A stretch of 5,402 nucleotides of DNA, taken from contig JAKAYZ010000219.1 in the NCBI GenBank assembly GCA_021816165.1, positions 1 through 5,402 on the forward strand, in the 5' to 3' direction. A model generated the notes under the pieces. The model was given only the letters and a program-made list of their open reading frames with translations. It ran no database searches and was not told where the DNA came from. This document shows positions 1 through 5,402 of this stretch, in pieces. A program made the translations under genes and the position numbers. The DNA comes from Planctomycetota bacterium (GTDB lineage: Bacteria > Planctomycetota > Phycisphaerae > WQYP01). The stretch's first letter is position 1, and each line of letters begins with the position of its first letter.

Positions 1-352
1 AAGCCATCGGCTGATTCCCGCCGCCATCGCCGCCATGACTGCAGGACGCTGGACCGATCTGGGGGCTATTGTCGATCAATCGCAGCATCTGGCACAGACG
101 TGCCTGCACAATCAGGTGGCGCAAACCTGCCGCCTGGCATCCACGGCCCGTGATCTTGGGGCGCTGGCGGCCTCAGCCTTTGGGGCCGGGTTTGGCGGGG
201 CGGTATGGGCCTTGGTGAAAACCGCCCAGGCGGCAAACTTTTTGACTGCCTGGCGCAGTACGTACTGCCGCGAATTTCCGGATTTGCACTCATCCGCCAG
301 CTTTTTCCAAACCGCTCTCGGGCCGGCCGCAGCGGAACTGGACTGTGCTTAG
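1..352 (+). CDS. GHMP kinase C-terminal part, galactokinase-like (5' end outside window)
   Basis: Only the last 116 residues are present, read in frame from base 2 to the TAG stop at 350-352. The fragment matches the C-terminal domain of GHMP-family sugar kinases. Residues 58-72 carry a glycine-rich AFGAGFGGAVWALV stretch, the third GHMP motif, which helps form the active site. It is followed by an AxxFLxAWRxxY helix, an FP pair and an FFxT-xGPxA ending. This style of C terminus is familiar to me from galactokinase-like proteins. Galactokinases phosphorylate galactose at C1 with ATP in the cytosol as the first step of the Leloir pathway. Because the N-terminal sugar-recognition signature and the ATP loop (motif 2) lie outside the window, the substrate cannot be settled; another GHMP sugar kinase is possible. 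The gene converges on ric and has no visible functional tie to it. Confidence 0.75.
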   Translation, partial: SHRLIPAAIAAMTAGRWTDLGAIVDQSQHLAQTCLHNQVAQTCRLASTARDLGALAASAFGAGFGGAVWALVKTAQAANFLTAWRSTYCREFPDLHSSASFFQTALGPAAAELDCA

Positions 353-361
353 CTCCGTTTT
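331..361 (+). terminator. Weak candidate terminator at the end of the GHMP kinase gene
   Basis: AGCGGA (331-336) can pair with TCCGTT (354-359), giving six pairs including one G-T. The 17-base loop contains the stop codon and a small GC-TTA-GC hairpin. Short T runs follow at 358-361 and 367-371. The stem is weak and the loop long, so this is only the best plus-strand candidate near the stop, not a convincing intrinsic terminator. Confidence 0.2.
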
Positions 362-547
362 GGCAATTTTTCGAAGGTGTAAATGGTCGAATATTCCGGA
401 ATTTGCGATTGCAGGAGGAGTTTTTGCCTCCCGCACCGTGTCTGGTACGGCTGTGCAGAAAATCCGGTTCGTCTTCAAATGCCTGTGCAATCGGGCTTTT
501 CGGTCCCTATCTGCACGATGAACTTCCGCGGCGGTATTGTGGCCTGC
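353..547. other. Convergent intergenic gap with weak hairpins, no gene seen
   Basis: These 195 bases lie between the ends of two convergent genes. I see no credible coding sequence. Three possible structures are present. GGAGG (414-418) pairs with CCTCC (427-431) around a T-rich loop. GCA-CCGT (433-439) pairs with ACGG (447-450) and TGC (454-456), with a 7-base loop and a three-base bulge. GTGCA (485-489) with GGG (493-495) pairs with CCC (505-507) and TGCAC (512-516). None is followed by a convincing T run on either strand. They may together act as a convergent termination zone or protect 3' ends, but this is inference. A 10-base palindrome, ATTCCGGAAT, sits at 393-402. Confidence 0.4.
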
Positions 548-1252
548 TTATCCTTCGGCCGCCGCGACCGCTTTCGGAAACAGAATACTGTTTTCCTTAA
601 AAACGTGAATGTGGGTATCCGCTTCCAATTCACTCAGGCCGTCCAGCACTGCCCGGAATGTGTTGCAGGCACCCTCCGGAGCTGTGTAGTTGTTGCTTAA
701 CTTTCGCATATGTTCCAGGTCCGCGCCGGCCCGTTCATGCTCCTGCTCCATGATGCTCACGGGTTGGCTGACGGCCGCGCCCCTGGCTCCAGCATCGATC
801 TTGCGGATAAGGGGAAACAGCACGTGTTCCTCCTTAAACATGTGGGCATCCATGTCGGCGGCAAAGCGATCAAAGGTGGCTTTAAGCTCCGGCAGCCACC
901 GATAATGCAGTCCATGCACCGTATACGTGCGATGCACCAGTCGAGCCAGCCGAGGCAGCGCATCTTTGAGATAGGCGTGATGAGTGCTTTCAATATGATC
1001 TGCCAGTTCGGTGAGACTGGCGGTGGACCAATCGCGCTGGGCAGCATCAGGCGTGGTCACCAGGAGTTCCGCGACCACCGTTTCCGTGTCGAGTTGATGC
1101 TTGGTGCAGGCCTGGCGCAGCGTGGCCTGACCGCCACAGCAGTAATCGATACCATATTTTTCAAAGATGCGGGATCGTGCCGGTAATTGCACCACCCATT
1201 GGGAAACCGTACTGTCCAATTTCAGTGTCGATGTTGTTGCAACGTCTGCCAT
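548..1252 (-). CDS. ric: RIC/YtfE/ScdA-type iron-sulfur cluster repair di-iron protein
   Basis: Predicted 234-residue cytosolic protein of the RIC family (YtfE, ScdA, DnrN), which restores iron-sulfur clusters damaged by nitric oxide or oxidants using a non-haem di-iron centre. The N-terminal ScdA_N part contains YGIDYCCGG with the paired cysteines at residues 37-38. The rest is a hemerythrin-like helical bundle with likely iron ligands His86 (DHIES), His137 and Glu141 (HMFKE, followed by LFP), His172 (MEQEH), and His216 and Glu220 (HVFKE, then SILFP). All expected ligand positions appear intact, and the length is usual for the family. The reading frame is open up to an ATG at 1321, but I choose the ATG at 1252. 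It has AAAGGAG seven bases upstream, and the longer start would fall inside the predicted -10 box. The gene follows kdpD on the same strand after a 249-base gap and probably has its own promoter. Confidence 0.93.
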   Translation of the reverse strand: MADVATTSTLKLDSTVSQWVVQLPARSRIFEKYGIDYCCGGQATLRQACTKHQLDTETVVAELLVTTPDAAQRDWSTASLTELADHIESTHHAYLKDALPRLARLVHRTYTVHGLHYRWLPELKATFDRFAADMDAHMFKEEHVLFPLIRKIDAGARGAAVSQPVSIMEQEHERAGADLEHMRKLSNNYTAPEGACNTFRAVLDGLSELEADTHIHVFKENSILFPKAVAAAEG

Positions 1253-1259
1253 TGTTGTA

Positions 1260-1266
1260 CTCCTTT
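1260..1266 (-). promoter_or_regulatory. Ribosome binding site that fixes the ric start
   Basis: On the minus strand AAAGGAG lies seven bases before the ATG at 1252. It is a strong Shine-Dalgarno match at ideal spacing. The in-frame upstream ATG at 1321 has no such sequence, so this site decides the start and removes 23 residues from the longest reading. Confidence 0.85.
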
Positions 1267-1316
1267 GCCATGGCTTTTTAAAGGCCCCAGCCGGGCCCAT
1301 GTCCGCCACCGCCTGT

Positions 1317-1345
1317 ATCATAGCTCGCCCTGCGGGCTAATTCAA
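1317..1345 (-). promoter_or_regulatory. Predicted sigma70-like promoter of ric
   Basis: On the minus strand TTGAAT (1340-1345) and TATGAT (1317-1322) are separated by exactly 17 bases. They match the -35 and -10 consensus at four and five of six positions. Transcription would begin near 1310, giving a leader of nearly 60 bases before the ric ATG at 1252. The position and spacing are good. Whether this organism's main sigma factor uses these exact boxes is inferred. Confidence 0.5.
1321..1339. repeat. Inverted repeat inside the ric promoter spacer (operator-like)
   Basis: TAGCTCG (1321-1327) and CGGGCTA (1333-1339) form an inverted repeat that matches at six of seven positions around a 5-base centre. 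It fills the whole -35/-10 spacer of the predicted promoter and touches the -10 box. A dyad here is a classic place for a repressor to block RNA polymerase. No known regulator's consensus is recognised in it. Confidence 0.4.
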
Positions 1346-1351
1346 GACATG

Positions 1352-1379
1352 GGCATCCTATTATCATGATGCCAGCATC
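1352..1379. repeat. Cluster of GCATC/GATGC half-sites upstream of the ric promoter
   Basis: GGCATC (1352-1357) and GATGCC (1368-1373) form a perfect 6-base inverted repeat with a 10-base AT-rich centre. GATGC (1368-1372) also forms a second dyad with GCATC (1375-1379) across two bases. The three half-sites lie just upstream of the predicted -35 box, where an activator or a second operator would bind. The arrangement does not match the NsrR consensus as I know it. Confidence 0.3.
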
Positions 1380-1457
1380 GGTGACGGCGTGATATCGCAT
1401 TGTTCCGTGGTGCTTTTCAACCCTTTACCTGTTGCTGTCCGCGGGCCATGTGCTGAT

Positions 1458-1475
1458 GGCAACGGTCCGGTTGCC
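1458..1475 (-). terminator. Hairpin downstream of kdpD, possible transcript end
   Basis: GGCAAC (1458-1463) and GTTGCC (1470-1475) form a perfect 6-bp stem with a 6-base loop, 26 bases past the kdpD stop. No T run follows on the minus strand, so it is not a standard intrinsic terminator. It could be a 3'-end stabilising structure or part of a factor-dependent terminator for the kdp transcript. Confidence 0.25.
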
Positions 1476-1501
1476 GGGGGTGGCTTTGGTCATACGCAGC
1501 G

Positions 1502-4207
1502 TCAAATGCCACCAGGCTCAGCGCTGCCGGCCGGTACGGGCGGCCTTGGTACGGGCAGGCGGATGGTGAAAACTGCACCTCCGCCAGGTCGCGGTTCTGC
1601 TCCAATTGTGCCCTTGTGGAGTTTCACAATGCTGCGGCATATCGCCAAACCCAACCCTAGCCCACGGCGATTACCCGCGGCCGGTCCGCGGGTGAATTTG
1701 TCAAACAGAAACTCCGGATCGCCCGGAGGCAATCCTGGCCCACGGTCGGCCACGGCAATGTCAACATGATCGTCTTGCGCATGGGCGATGATGTCGATTG
1801 GGCTGTCGGTGGGACTGTAGTTCAGGGCGTTGTCAATAAGATTGACGAGTACCTGTTCCAGCAGCACGCCATCCACATAAATTAATGGCAAGTTTGGTGG
1901 AATGGCTGCATTCACCTTTCGTGCTTTGATTCTTTGGGACAGCCATTGCAGTGCGCTAACAAGAATATCCTGCAAGGGAAACCATTCCGGTTTAATGGCC
2001 AGCCCGCCGGATTCCAGCCGGGTCATTTCCAGCAGATTCTCGATAAGCCGTTCCATCTGATCAGCTTCGGCGGCGATGGTTTGCAGCAGATCCTGCCGGT
2101 CCGATGCCGAAAGGGCCGTTCCGCCGTCCAGCAGGCTTGTGGTCGCACCAGTAATAACCGCCAGCGGAGTGCGGAAGTCATGCGAAACGCCGGAAAATAA
2201 GGTGTTGCGAATTAGTTCGGTTTCGGTTCGTTCCCAGGCTTTATGGGCTTCATCGGTCATACGAATACGTTCCAGGGCCATGGCTAGTTGATTGGCAAAG
2301 GTTTCCAGCAAAGCGGTGCGTTCGGGATCGGCGAACTGCTCCACGGATTCACCGGTTAATCCCAATACGCCGATGACGTTGTGCCCCAGCCGCAGCGGAA
2401 CAAACAAACCGCGGGCCAGAGCAAGCGTGGCGGTGGTTTTACCTGCAGCTTGATTGTGGTCCAACACCCATTGAGCCACGCCCAGGTCTTTCGAATCGGG
2501 CGTTGTGGGCCAGGCTCCCGCGGCGATGGATAATGTGCGGTCCGTGGTGGGCAGCAAAATAACGGTGTGGCAGGTGAACATCTCGGAGATATGGCGAACG
2601 CCGATGGCCAGAAGCGTTGTGGCTTGCCGGGCCAAGACCAACTCGCGCGAAAATGCCAGTAGAAAGGCGGTTTGCCGTTCACGCCGCTGCGCGGCGTATG
2701 ATTGCCGCTGCAAGCGGTCCGCCATGGTGGTGATGGTGAGCGCCGTGATCAACATGACGGCAAACGTGATGAAGTATTGGGCATCGCTGACCGCAAAGCT
2801 GTAGTAAGGTTGTACGACCGTGAAATCAAACAGGCCCACGCTTAAAATCGAGGCCAGCACGGCCGGCCCGCGCCCCAGTCGCAGGGCCACCGCCAATACG
2901 CCCAGCAGATAAATCATCAGCACGTTGGTATCGGAAAGGTGCAGGCCCTGGTAAAGCCCGAGTCCCAGCAGGGCCAGAGCCAGCGTTACCACCGCAGCCC
3001 AGCCGTACCCAGCCAGATGTACCTTCTGTGGTTCCGGGCGGTCGGGGGGTGGGGATGGCTCGGCAATATCGCGGATGACATAAATGTCTACCGGACCGGC
3101 GTGGCGAATCAGATCATCCACCAGCGAACGTTTCAACCAAGATTGCCAGCGGTGGCGCTGTCGGAGTGGAGTACCCACAATGATACGTGTTACATTGCGG
3201 CTGCGGGCGAAGGCCAGGATGGCTTGGGCGGGGCGGTCTGCGGTCAACGTGGTTTGTTGTCCACCCAGTTGCTCGGCCAGGCGCAGGGTTTCCAGCACCC
3301 GCCGCCGCTCGGCAATCGAAAGTGTGTCGGAACGCGGCTGGTCCACAAATGCCGCAATCCACTCCGCTTTGAAAGCCGTGGCCATGCGCCGGGCCGCCCG
3401 GACCAGCCGAGCTGAAAAAGGGCTTGGACCGACACACACCATGATTCGGTCAGACGCGGGCCAGACCTCATCGCCGGCGTTGTGGCGGCGAAAATCTTCC
3501 ATTTGGGCATCGACCCGGTCAGTCATGCGGCGCAGGGCCAGCTCTCGTAATGCGGATAGATTGCCACGGTTAAAAAATTGCCGGGTGAGATAATCTACCG
3601 AGTGCTGGCGATATATTTTCCCTTCGGCAATCCTCTCCAGCAGCTCTTCCGGGGAGATGTCGATGAGCTGCACCTCGTGGGCCTGCTCCAGTACCCAGTC
3701 GGGCAGGGTTTCGCGAACTTTAATACCCGATATTTTTTCCACCACATCATTGACTGATTCCAGATGCTGGACATTGAGCGTCGTAAAGACATTAATACCG
3801 GCATCCAGCAGTTCCTGCACATCCTGATAGCGTTTGGCATGGCGCAGGCCGGGGGCGTTGGAGTGTGCTAATTCATCCACACAGATGATGGCGGGCTTAC
3901 GGGCCAAAGCCCCGTCGAGATCAAATTCCTTCAGTTGGGTGCCATTGTATTGGACCATTTTGTAAGGCAGTATTTCCAGTCCCAGCAGCAGCGCTTCCGT
4001 GTCGGGGCGGATATGCGGCTCAGCATAGCCGATTACCACATCACGGCCCTGTTCGGCCCGGCGTCGGGCTTCCTCAAGCATGGCGAAGGTTTTGCCCACG
4101 CCGGGTGCGGCACCGAAGAATACTTTCAGTGTGCCGCCGGCATGTCGCCGCTCTTCGGCGTTGATTTGCGCCAGCAGCGCATCCGGATTCGGGCGTTCAT
4201 CAGCCAT
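1502..4207 (-). CDS. kdpD: KdpD, osmosensitive K+ channel sensor histidine kinase
   Basis: This is a complete 901-residue membrane sensor kinase, close to the usual length of about 890-900. The N-terminal KdpD domain carries Walker A GAAPGVGKT (32-40) and a Walker B-like IICVDELAHSNAPG (107-120). A universal-stress-like domain follows at about 252-380. Four membrane segments of the DUF4118 type lie at roughly 400-420, 427-443, 447-464 and 476-496. A GAF-like domain covers about 527-645. The kinase core has the phospho-accepting His676 in FSGVSHDFRTPL, the N box with Asn793, DRGPG (821-825), FDKF (835-838) and the GLGLGL glycine loop (849-854). All catalytic motifs are intact. In the family it senses low K+ or osmotic stress and controls phosphorylation of KdpE, which activates the kdp operon. 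It starts 37 bases after kdpC, with AAGGA nine bases before the ATG. The proline-rich tail after about residue 886 is unremarkable. No kdpE follows it. Confidence 0.97.
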   Translation of the reverse strand: MADERPNPDALLAQINAEERRHAGGTLKVFFGAAPGVGKTFAMLEEARRRAEQGRDVVIGYAEPHIRPDTEALLLGLEILPYKMVQYNGTQLKEFDLDGALARKPAIICVDELAHSNAPGLRHAKRYQDVQELLDAGINVFTTLNVQHLESVNDVVEKISGIKVRETLPDWVLEQAHEVQLIDISPEELLERIAEGKIYRQHSVDYLTRQFFNRGNLSALRELALRRMTDRVDAQMEDFRRHNAGDEVWPASDRIMVCVGPSPFSARLVRAARRMATAFKAEWIAAFVDQPRSDTLSIAERRRVLETLRLAEQLGGQQTTLTADRPAQAILAFARSRNVTRIIVGTPLRQRHRWQSWLKRSLVDDLIRHAGPVDIYVIRDIAEPSPPPDRPEPQKVHLAGYGWAAVVTLALALLGLGLYQGLHLSDTNVLMIYLLGVLAVALRLGRGPAVLASILSVGLFDFTVVQPYYSFAVSDAQYFITFAVMLITALTITTMADRLQRQSYAAQRRERQTAFLLAFSRELVLARQATTLLAIGVRHISEMFTCHTVILLPTTDRTLSIAAGAWPTTPDSKDLGVAQWVLDHNQAAGKTTATLALARGLFVPLRLGHNVIGVLGLTGESVEQFADPERTALLETFANQLAMALERIRMTDEAHKAWERTETELIRNTLFSGVSHDFRTPLAVITGATTSLLDGGTALSASDRQDLLQTIAAEADQMERLIENLLEMTRLESGGLAIKPEWFPLQDILVSALQWLSQRIKARKVNAAIPPNLPLIYVDGVLLEQVLVNLIDNALNYSPTDSPIDIIAHAQDDHVDIAVADRGPGLPPGDPEFLFDKFTRGPAAGNRRGLGLGLAICRSIVKLHKGTIGAEPRPGGGAVFTIRLPVPRPPVPAGSAEPGGI

Positions 4208-4244
4208 GGCGTATCATCCTTGCGGGCATCATACCGCGGCGTTT

Positions 4245-4928
4245 TCAATGGGGATATGCGCGGTCCAGCGCCAAATTCAGTTCCAGCACGTTGACGGTTT
4301 TTTCCCCGAATACACCCAGTGATCGTCCCACTGTGTAGCGCTTGACCAGATCTTTGAGTTTCGCAGGTGCAATATGTCTCAGGCTGGCGATGCGCGGAAT
4401 CTGGTAGTAAGCGGCAGCAATGGATTCGTCCGGGTCCAGACCGGATCCGGAACTGGTCACCAGGTCCACCGGGATGGGTTGTTTATTGCCAGGATCGGCG
4501 GCGTGCAGGGTGGCGACGCGGGCTTTTACATTCTGAATTAACGCCGGGTTGGTCGGGCCGGTGTTAGATCCCCCAGATGCGGCAGCGTTGTAGGGCATGG
4601 GGGAGGTGGCGCTGGGGCGCGGCCAGAAATACCAGGGCTGGTTGAAGTATTGCCCGATCAAGGCGGACCCCACCGCCTGGCGGCCCGAAAGCACGTGTTG
4701 GCCGGCGCGGTTTATCAAGGAACCATTGGCCTGCCAGGGAAAAAGCAGGCGGGCGATCCCCGTCACCATCAGCGGATAGACTATTCCGGCGAGCACGGTC
4801 ATGATCACGAACAGTGCGACCGCGGGACGCAGCATAGACAACCATCCTATGCGGTGCCCAGCGGATAGGGAGTCCGCTGCTGCGCGCGCCGCCGTGGCAC
4901 CGCTGGGTTGTGGAGTGGATTGAGTCAT
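4245..4928 (-). CDS. kdpC: KdpC, K+-transporting ATPase subunit C
   Basis: KdpC is the small single-pass subunit that stabilises the KdpA-KdpB complex of the high-affinity K+ pump and raises its ATP affinity. The 227-residue product has one membrane helix (about 33-58, following LRPA). Family blocks follow: YPLMVTGIARLLFP-QANGSLI (51-72), GSALIGQYF (87-95), RPSAT (104-108), YNAAASGGSNTGPTNP (113-128), PVDLVTSSGSGLDP (153-166) and VNVLELNLALD (212-222). It is about 35 residues longer than the E. coli protein because of an Ala/Ser-rich N-terminal extension. The ATG at 4928 has AGGAG six bases upstream. The ATG at 4835 (Met32) also has AGGA nine bases upstream and would give a typical 196-residue protein, so the start is not fully settled. 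The usual DPHIS motif reads DPDES here. It lies 34 bases after kdpB and 37 before kdpD. Confidence 0.96.
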   Translation of the reverse strand: MTQSTPQPSGATAARAAADSLSAGHRIGWLSMLRPAVALFVIMTVLAGIVYPLMVTGIARLLFPWQANGSLINRAGQHVLSGRQAVGSALIGQYFNQPWYFWPRPSATSPMPYNAAASGGSNTGPTNPALIQNVKARVATLHAADPGNKQPIPVDLVTSSGSGLDPDESIAAAYYQIPRIASLRHIAPAKLKDLVKRYTVGRSLGVFGEKTVNVLELNLALDRAYPH

Positions 4929-4934
4929 GGAAAT

Positions 4935-4939
4935 CTCCT
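4935..4939 (-). promoter_or_regulatory. Ribosome binding site of kdpC (upstream start)
   Basis: On the minus strand AGGAG lies six bases before the ATG at 4928, in the short gap after kdpB. It favours the long form of KdpC. A competing weaker AGGA at 4845-4848 stands nine bases before the internal ATG at 4835. Confidence 0.65.
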
Positions 4940-4962
4940 GAGGAAGCCGTTGCGTGGTTGCA

Positions 4963-5402
4963 TCAAAAGCGCACAGAATTCAAAATAAGATCAATGGCCT
5001 TGATACCAATAAAAGGGACAACCAACCCGCCCAGACCGTAAATGAGAAGGTTATTCCACAGCAGGGCATTGGCGGGCCGGGGGCGGTAGGTTACACCCTT
5101 AAGGGCAATCGGGATAAGAGCAATGATGATAAGAGCGTTAAAGATCACCGCCGAAAGAATGGCGGTGTGCGGGTTTAAATTCATGATATTCAGCCGGCCC
5201 AATTGCGGGTAGATGGAAGCAAACATCACCGGCAAGATGGCGAAGTATTTGGAAACATCGTTGGCAATGGAAAAAGTGGTTAAGGCTCCGCGGGTCATGA
5301 GCAATTGTTTGCCCGTCTCTACAATCTCAATGAGTTTGGTGGGGTTGGAATCCAGATCCACCATGTTTCCGGCTTCTTTGGCCGCCTGGGTGCCGCTGTT
5401 CA
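4963..5402 (-). CDS. kdpB: KdpB, K+-transporting P-type ATPase subunit B, C-terminal part (5' end outside window)
   Basis: The last 145 residues of KdpB are present, read in frame from base 5400 to the TGA at 4963-4965. KdpB is the ATP-hydrolysing catalytic subunit of the Kdp pump in the inner membrane. The fragment starts at [12 protein letters not shown] followed by [11 protein letters not shown], the end of the cytoplasmic P domain and its link to the membrane. It continues through [12 protein letters not shown], which holds the Asp/Lys pair in the fifth membrane helix linked to energy coupling in the E. coli protein (fragment residues 48 and 51). The last two helices follow, with [21 protein letters not shown] and [24 protein letters not shown]. 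The phosphorylated DKTGT motif and the nucleotide domain lie beyond the window. The ending is about the usual length and shows no damage. It is the upstream partner of kdpC in the same transcript. Confidence 0.97.
   Translation of the reverse strand, partial: NSGTQAAKEAGNMVDLDSNPTKLIEIVETGKQLLMTRGALTTFSIANDVSKYFAILPVMFASIYPQLGRLNIMNLNPHTAILSAVIFNALIIIALIPIALKGVTYRPRPANALLWNNLLIYGLGGLVVPFIGIKAIDLILNSVRF

Noticed and set aside
383..700. Plus-strand 105-codon open frame beginning in the convergent gap, with GAAGG before its ATG
   Set aside because: Nearly half of it runs antisense to the end of ric, its composition is cysteine-rich and unstructured, and it resembles no family I know. The ribosome-binding match is short and likely by chance.
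710..1186. Long plus-strand open frame antisense to ric
   Set aside because: It is a shadow of the ric frame: its sequence lacks family features, while the opposite strand holds a full set of di-iron ligands.
1352..1379. NsrR binding site upstream of ric
   Set aside because: GATGC and GCATC half-sites are present, but the spacing and flanking A/T blocks do not fit the 11-1-11 NsrR pattern.
1417..1605. Minus-strand 62-codon open frame overlapping the end of kdpD
   Set aside because: It overlaps the 3' end of kdpD in another frame, has no Shine-Dalgarno sequence or domain, and does not resemble a response regulator or KdpE fragment.
2939..3593. Overlapping long plus-strand open frames antisense to kdpD
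   Set aside because: The GC-rich coding strand of kdpD leaves open frames on its complement. The products are low-complexity in Arg, Ser and Ala and have no recognisable domain.
4208..4244. Separate promoter or structured element between kdpC and kdpD
   Set aside because: Only a 4-base GTAT/ATAC pairing and a Shine-Dalgarno sequence are visible in these 37 bases, which fits simple operon spacing.

Overview
The window carries the 3' part of a potassium-uptake Kdp operon on the minus strand (kdpB end, kdpC, kdpD). Downstream, in the same orientation, is a separately promoted gene for a RIC/YtfE/ScdA-type di-iron protein that repairs iron-sulfur clusters. The left edge holds the end of a plus-strand GHMP (galactokinase-like) sugar kinase gene that converges on it. 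Coding is dense, the composition is moderately GC-rich, and three of the starts have clear Shine-Dalgarno sequences. The galactokinase-like C terminus and the KdpC sequence remind me of Planctomycetota or related PVC bacteria. This is an impression from protein resemblance only, and no marker gene in the window fixes the taxon.

Layout from left to right: 1-352 (+), C-terminal 116 residues of the GHMP kinase; 353-547, convergent non-coding gap with several weak hairpins; 548-1252 (-), RIC protein; 1253-1501, intergenic region with a sigma70-like promoter for ric, an inverted repeat filling its -35/-10 spacer, a cluster of GCATC/GATGC half-sites just upstream, and a hairpin shortly after the kdpD stop; 1502-4207 (-), full-length KdpD sensor kinase; 4245-4928 (-), KdpC; 4963-5402 (-), C-terminal 145 residues of KdpB, cut by the window edge.

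kdpB, kdpC and kdpD are separated by 34 and 37 bases and read in the order B-C-D, as expected for one transcript whose beginning (kdpF/A and the promoter) lies beyond position 5402. KdpB is the P-type ATPase subunit and KdpC its partner in the high-affinity K+ pump. KdpD is the membrane sensor kinase that normally phosphorylates KdpE to switch the operon on. No kdpE follows kdpD here: the next gene is ric, which has its own promoter signals and belongs to the nitrosative/oxidative-stress response. I see no mobile element, CRISPR array, tRNA or rRNA. The window looks like ordinary core metabolism. The points most worth checking are the control region of ric, the missing kdpE, and a few unusual motif substitutions in KdpC and KdpD.
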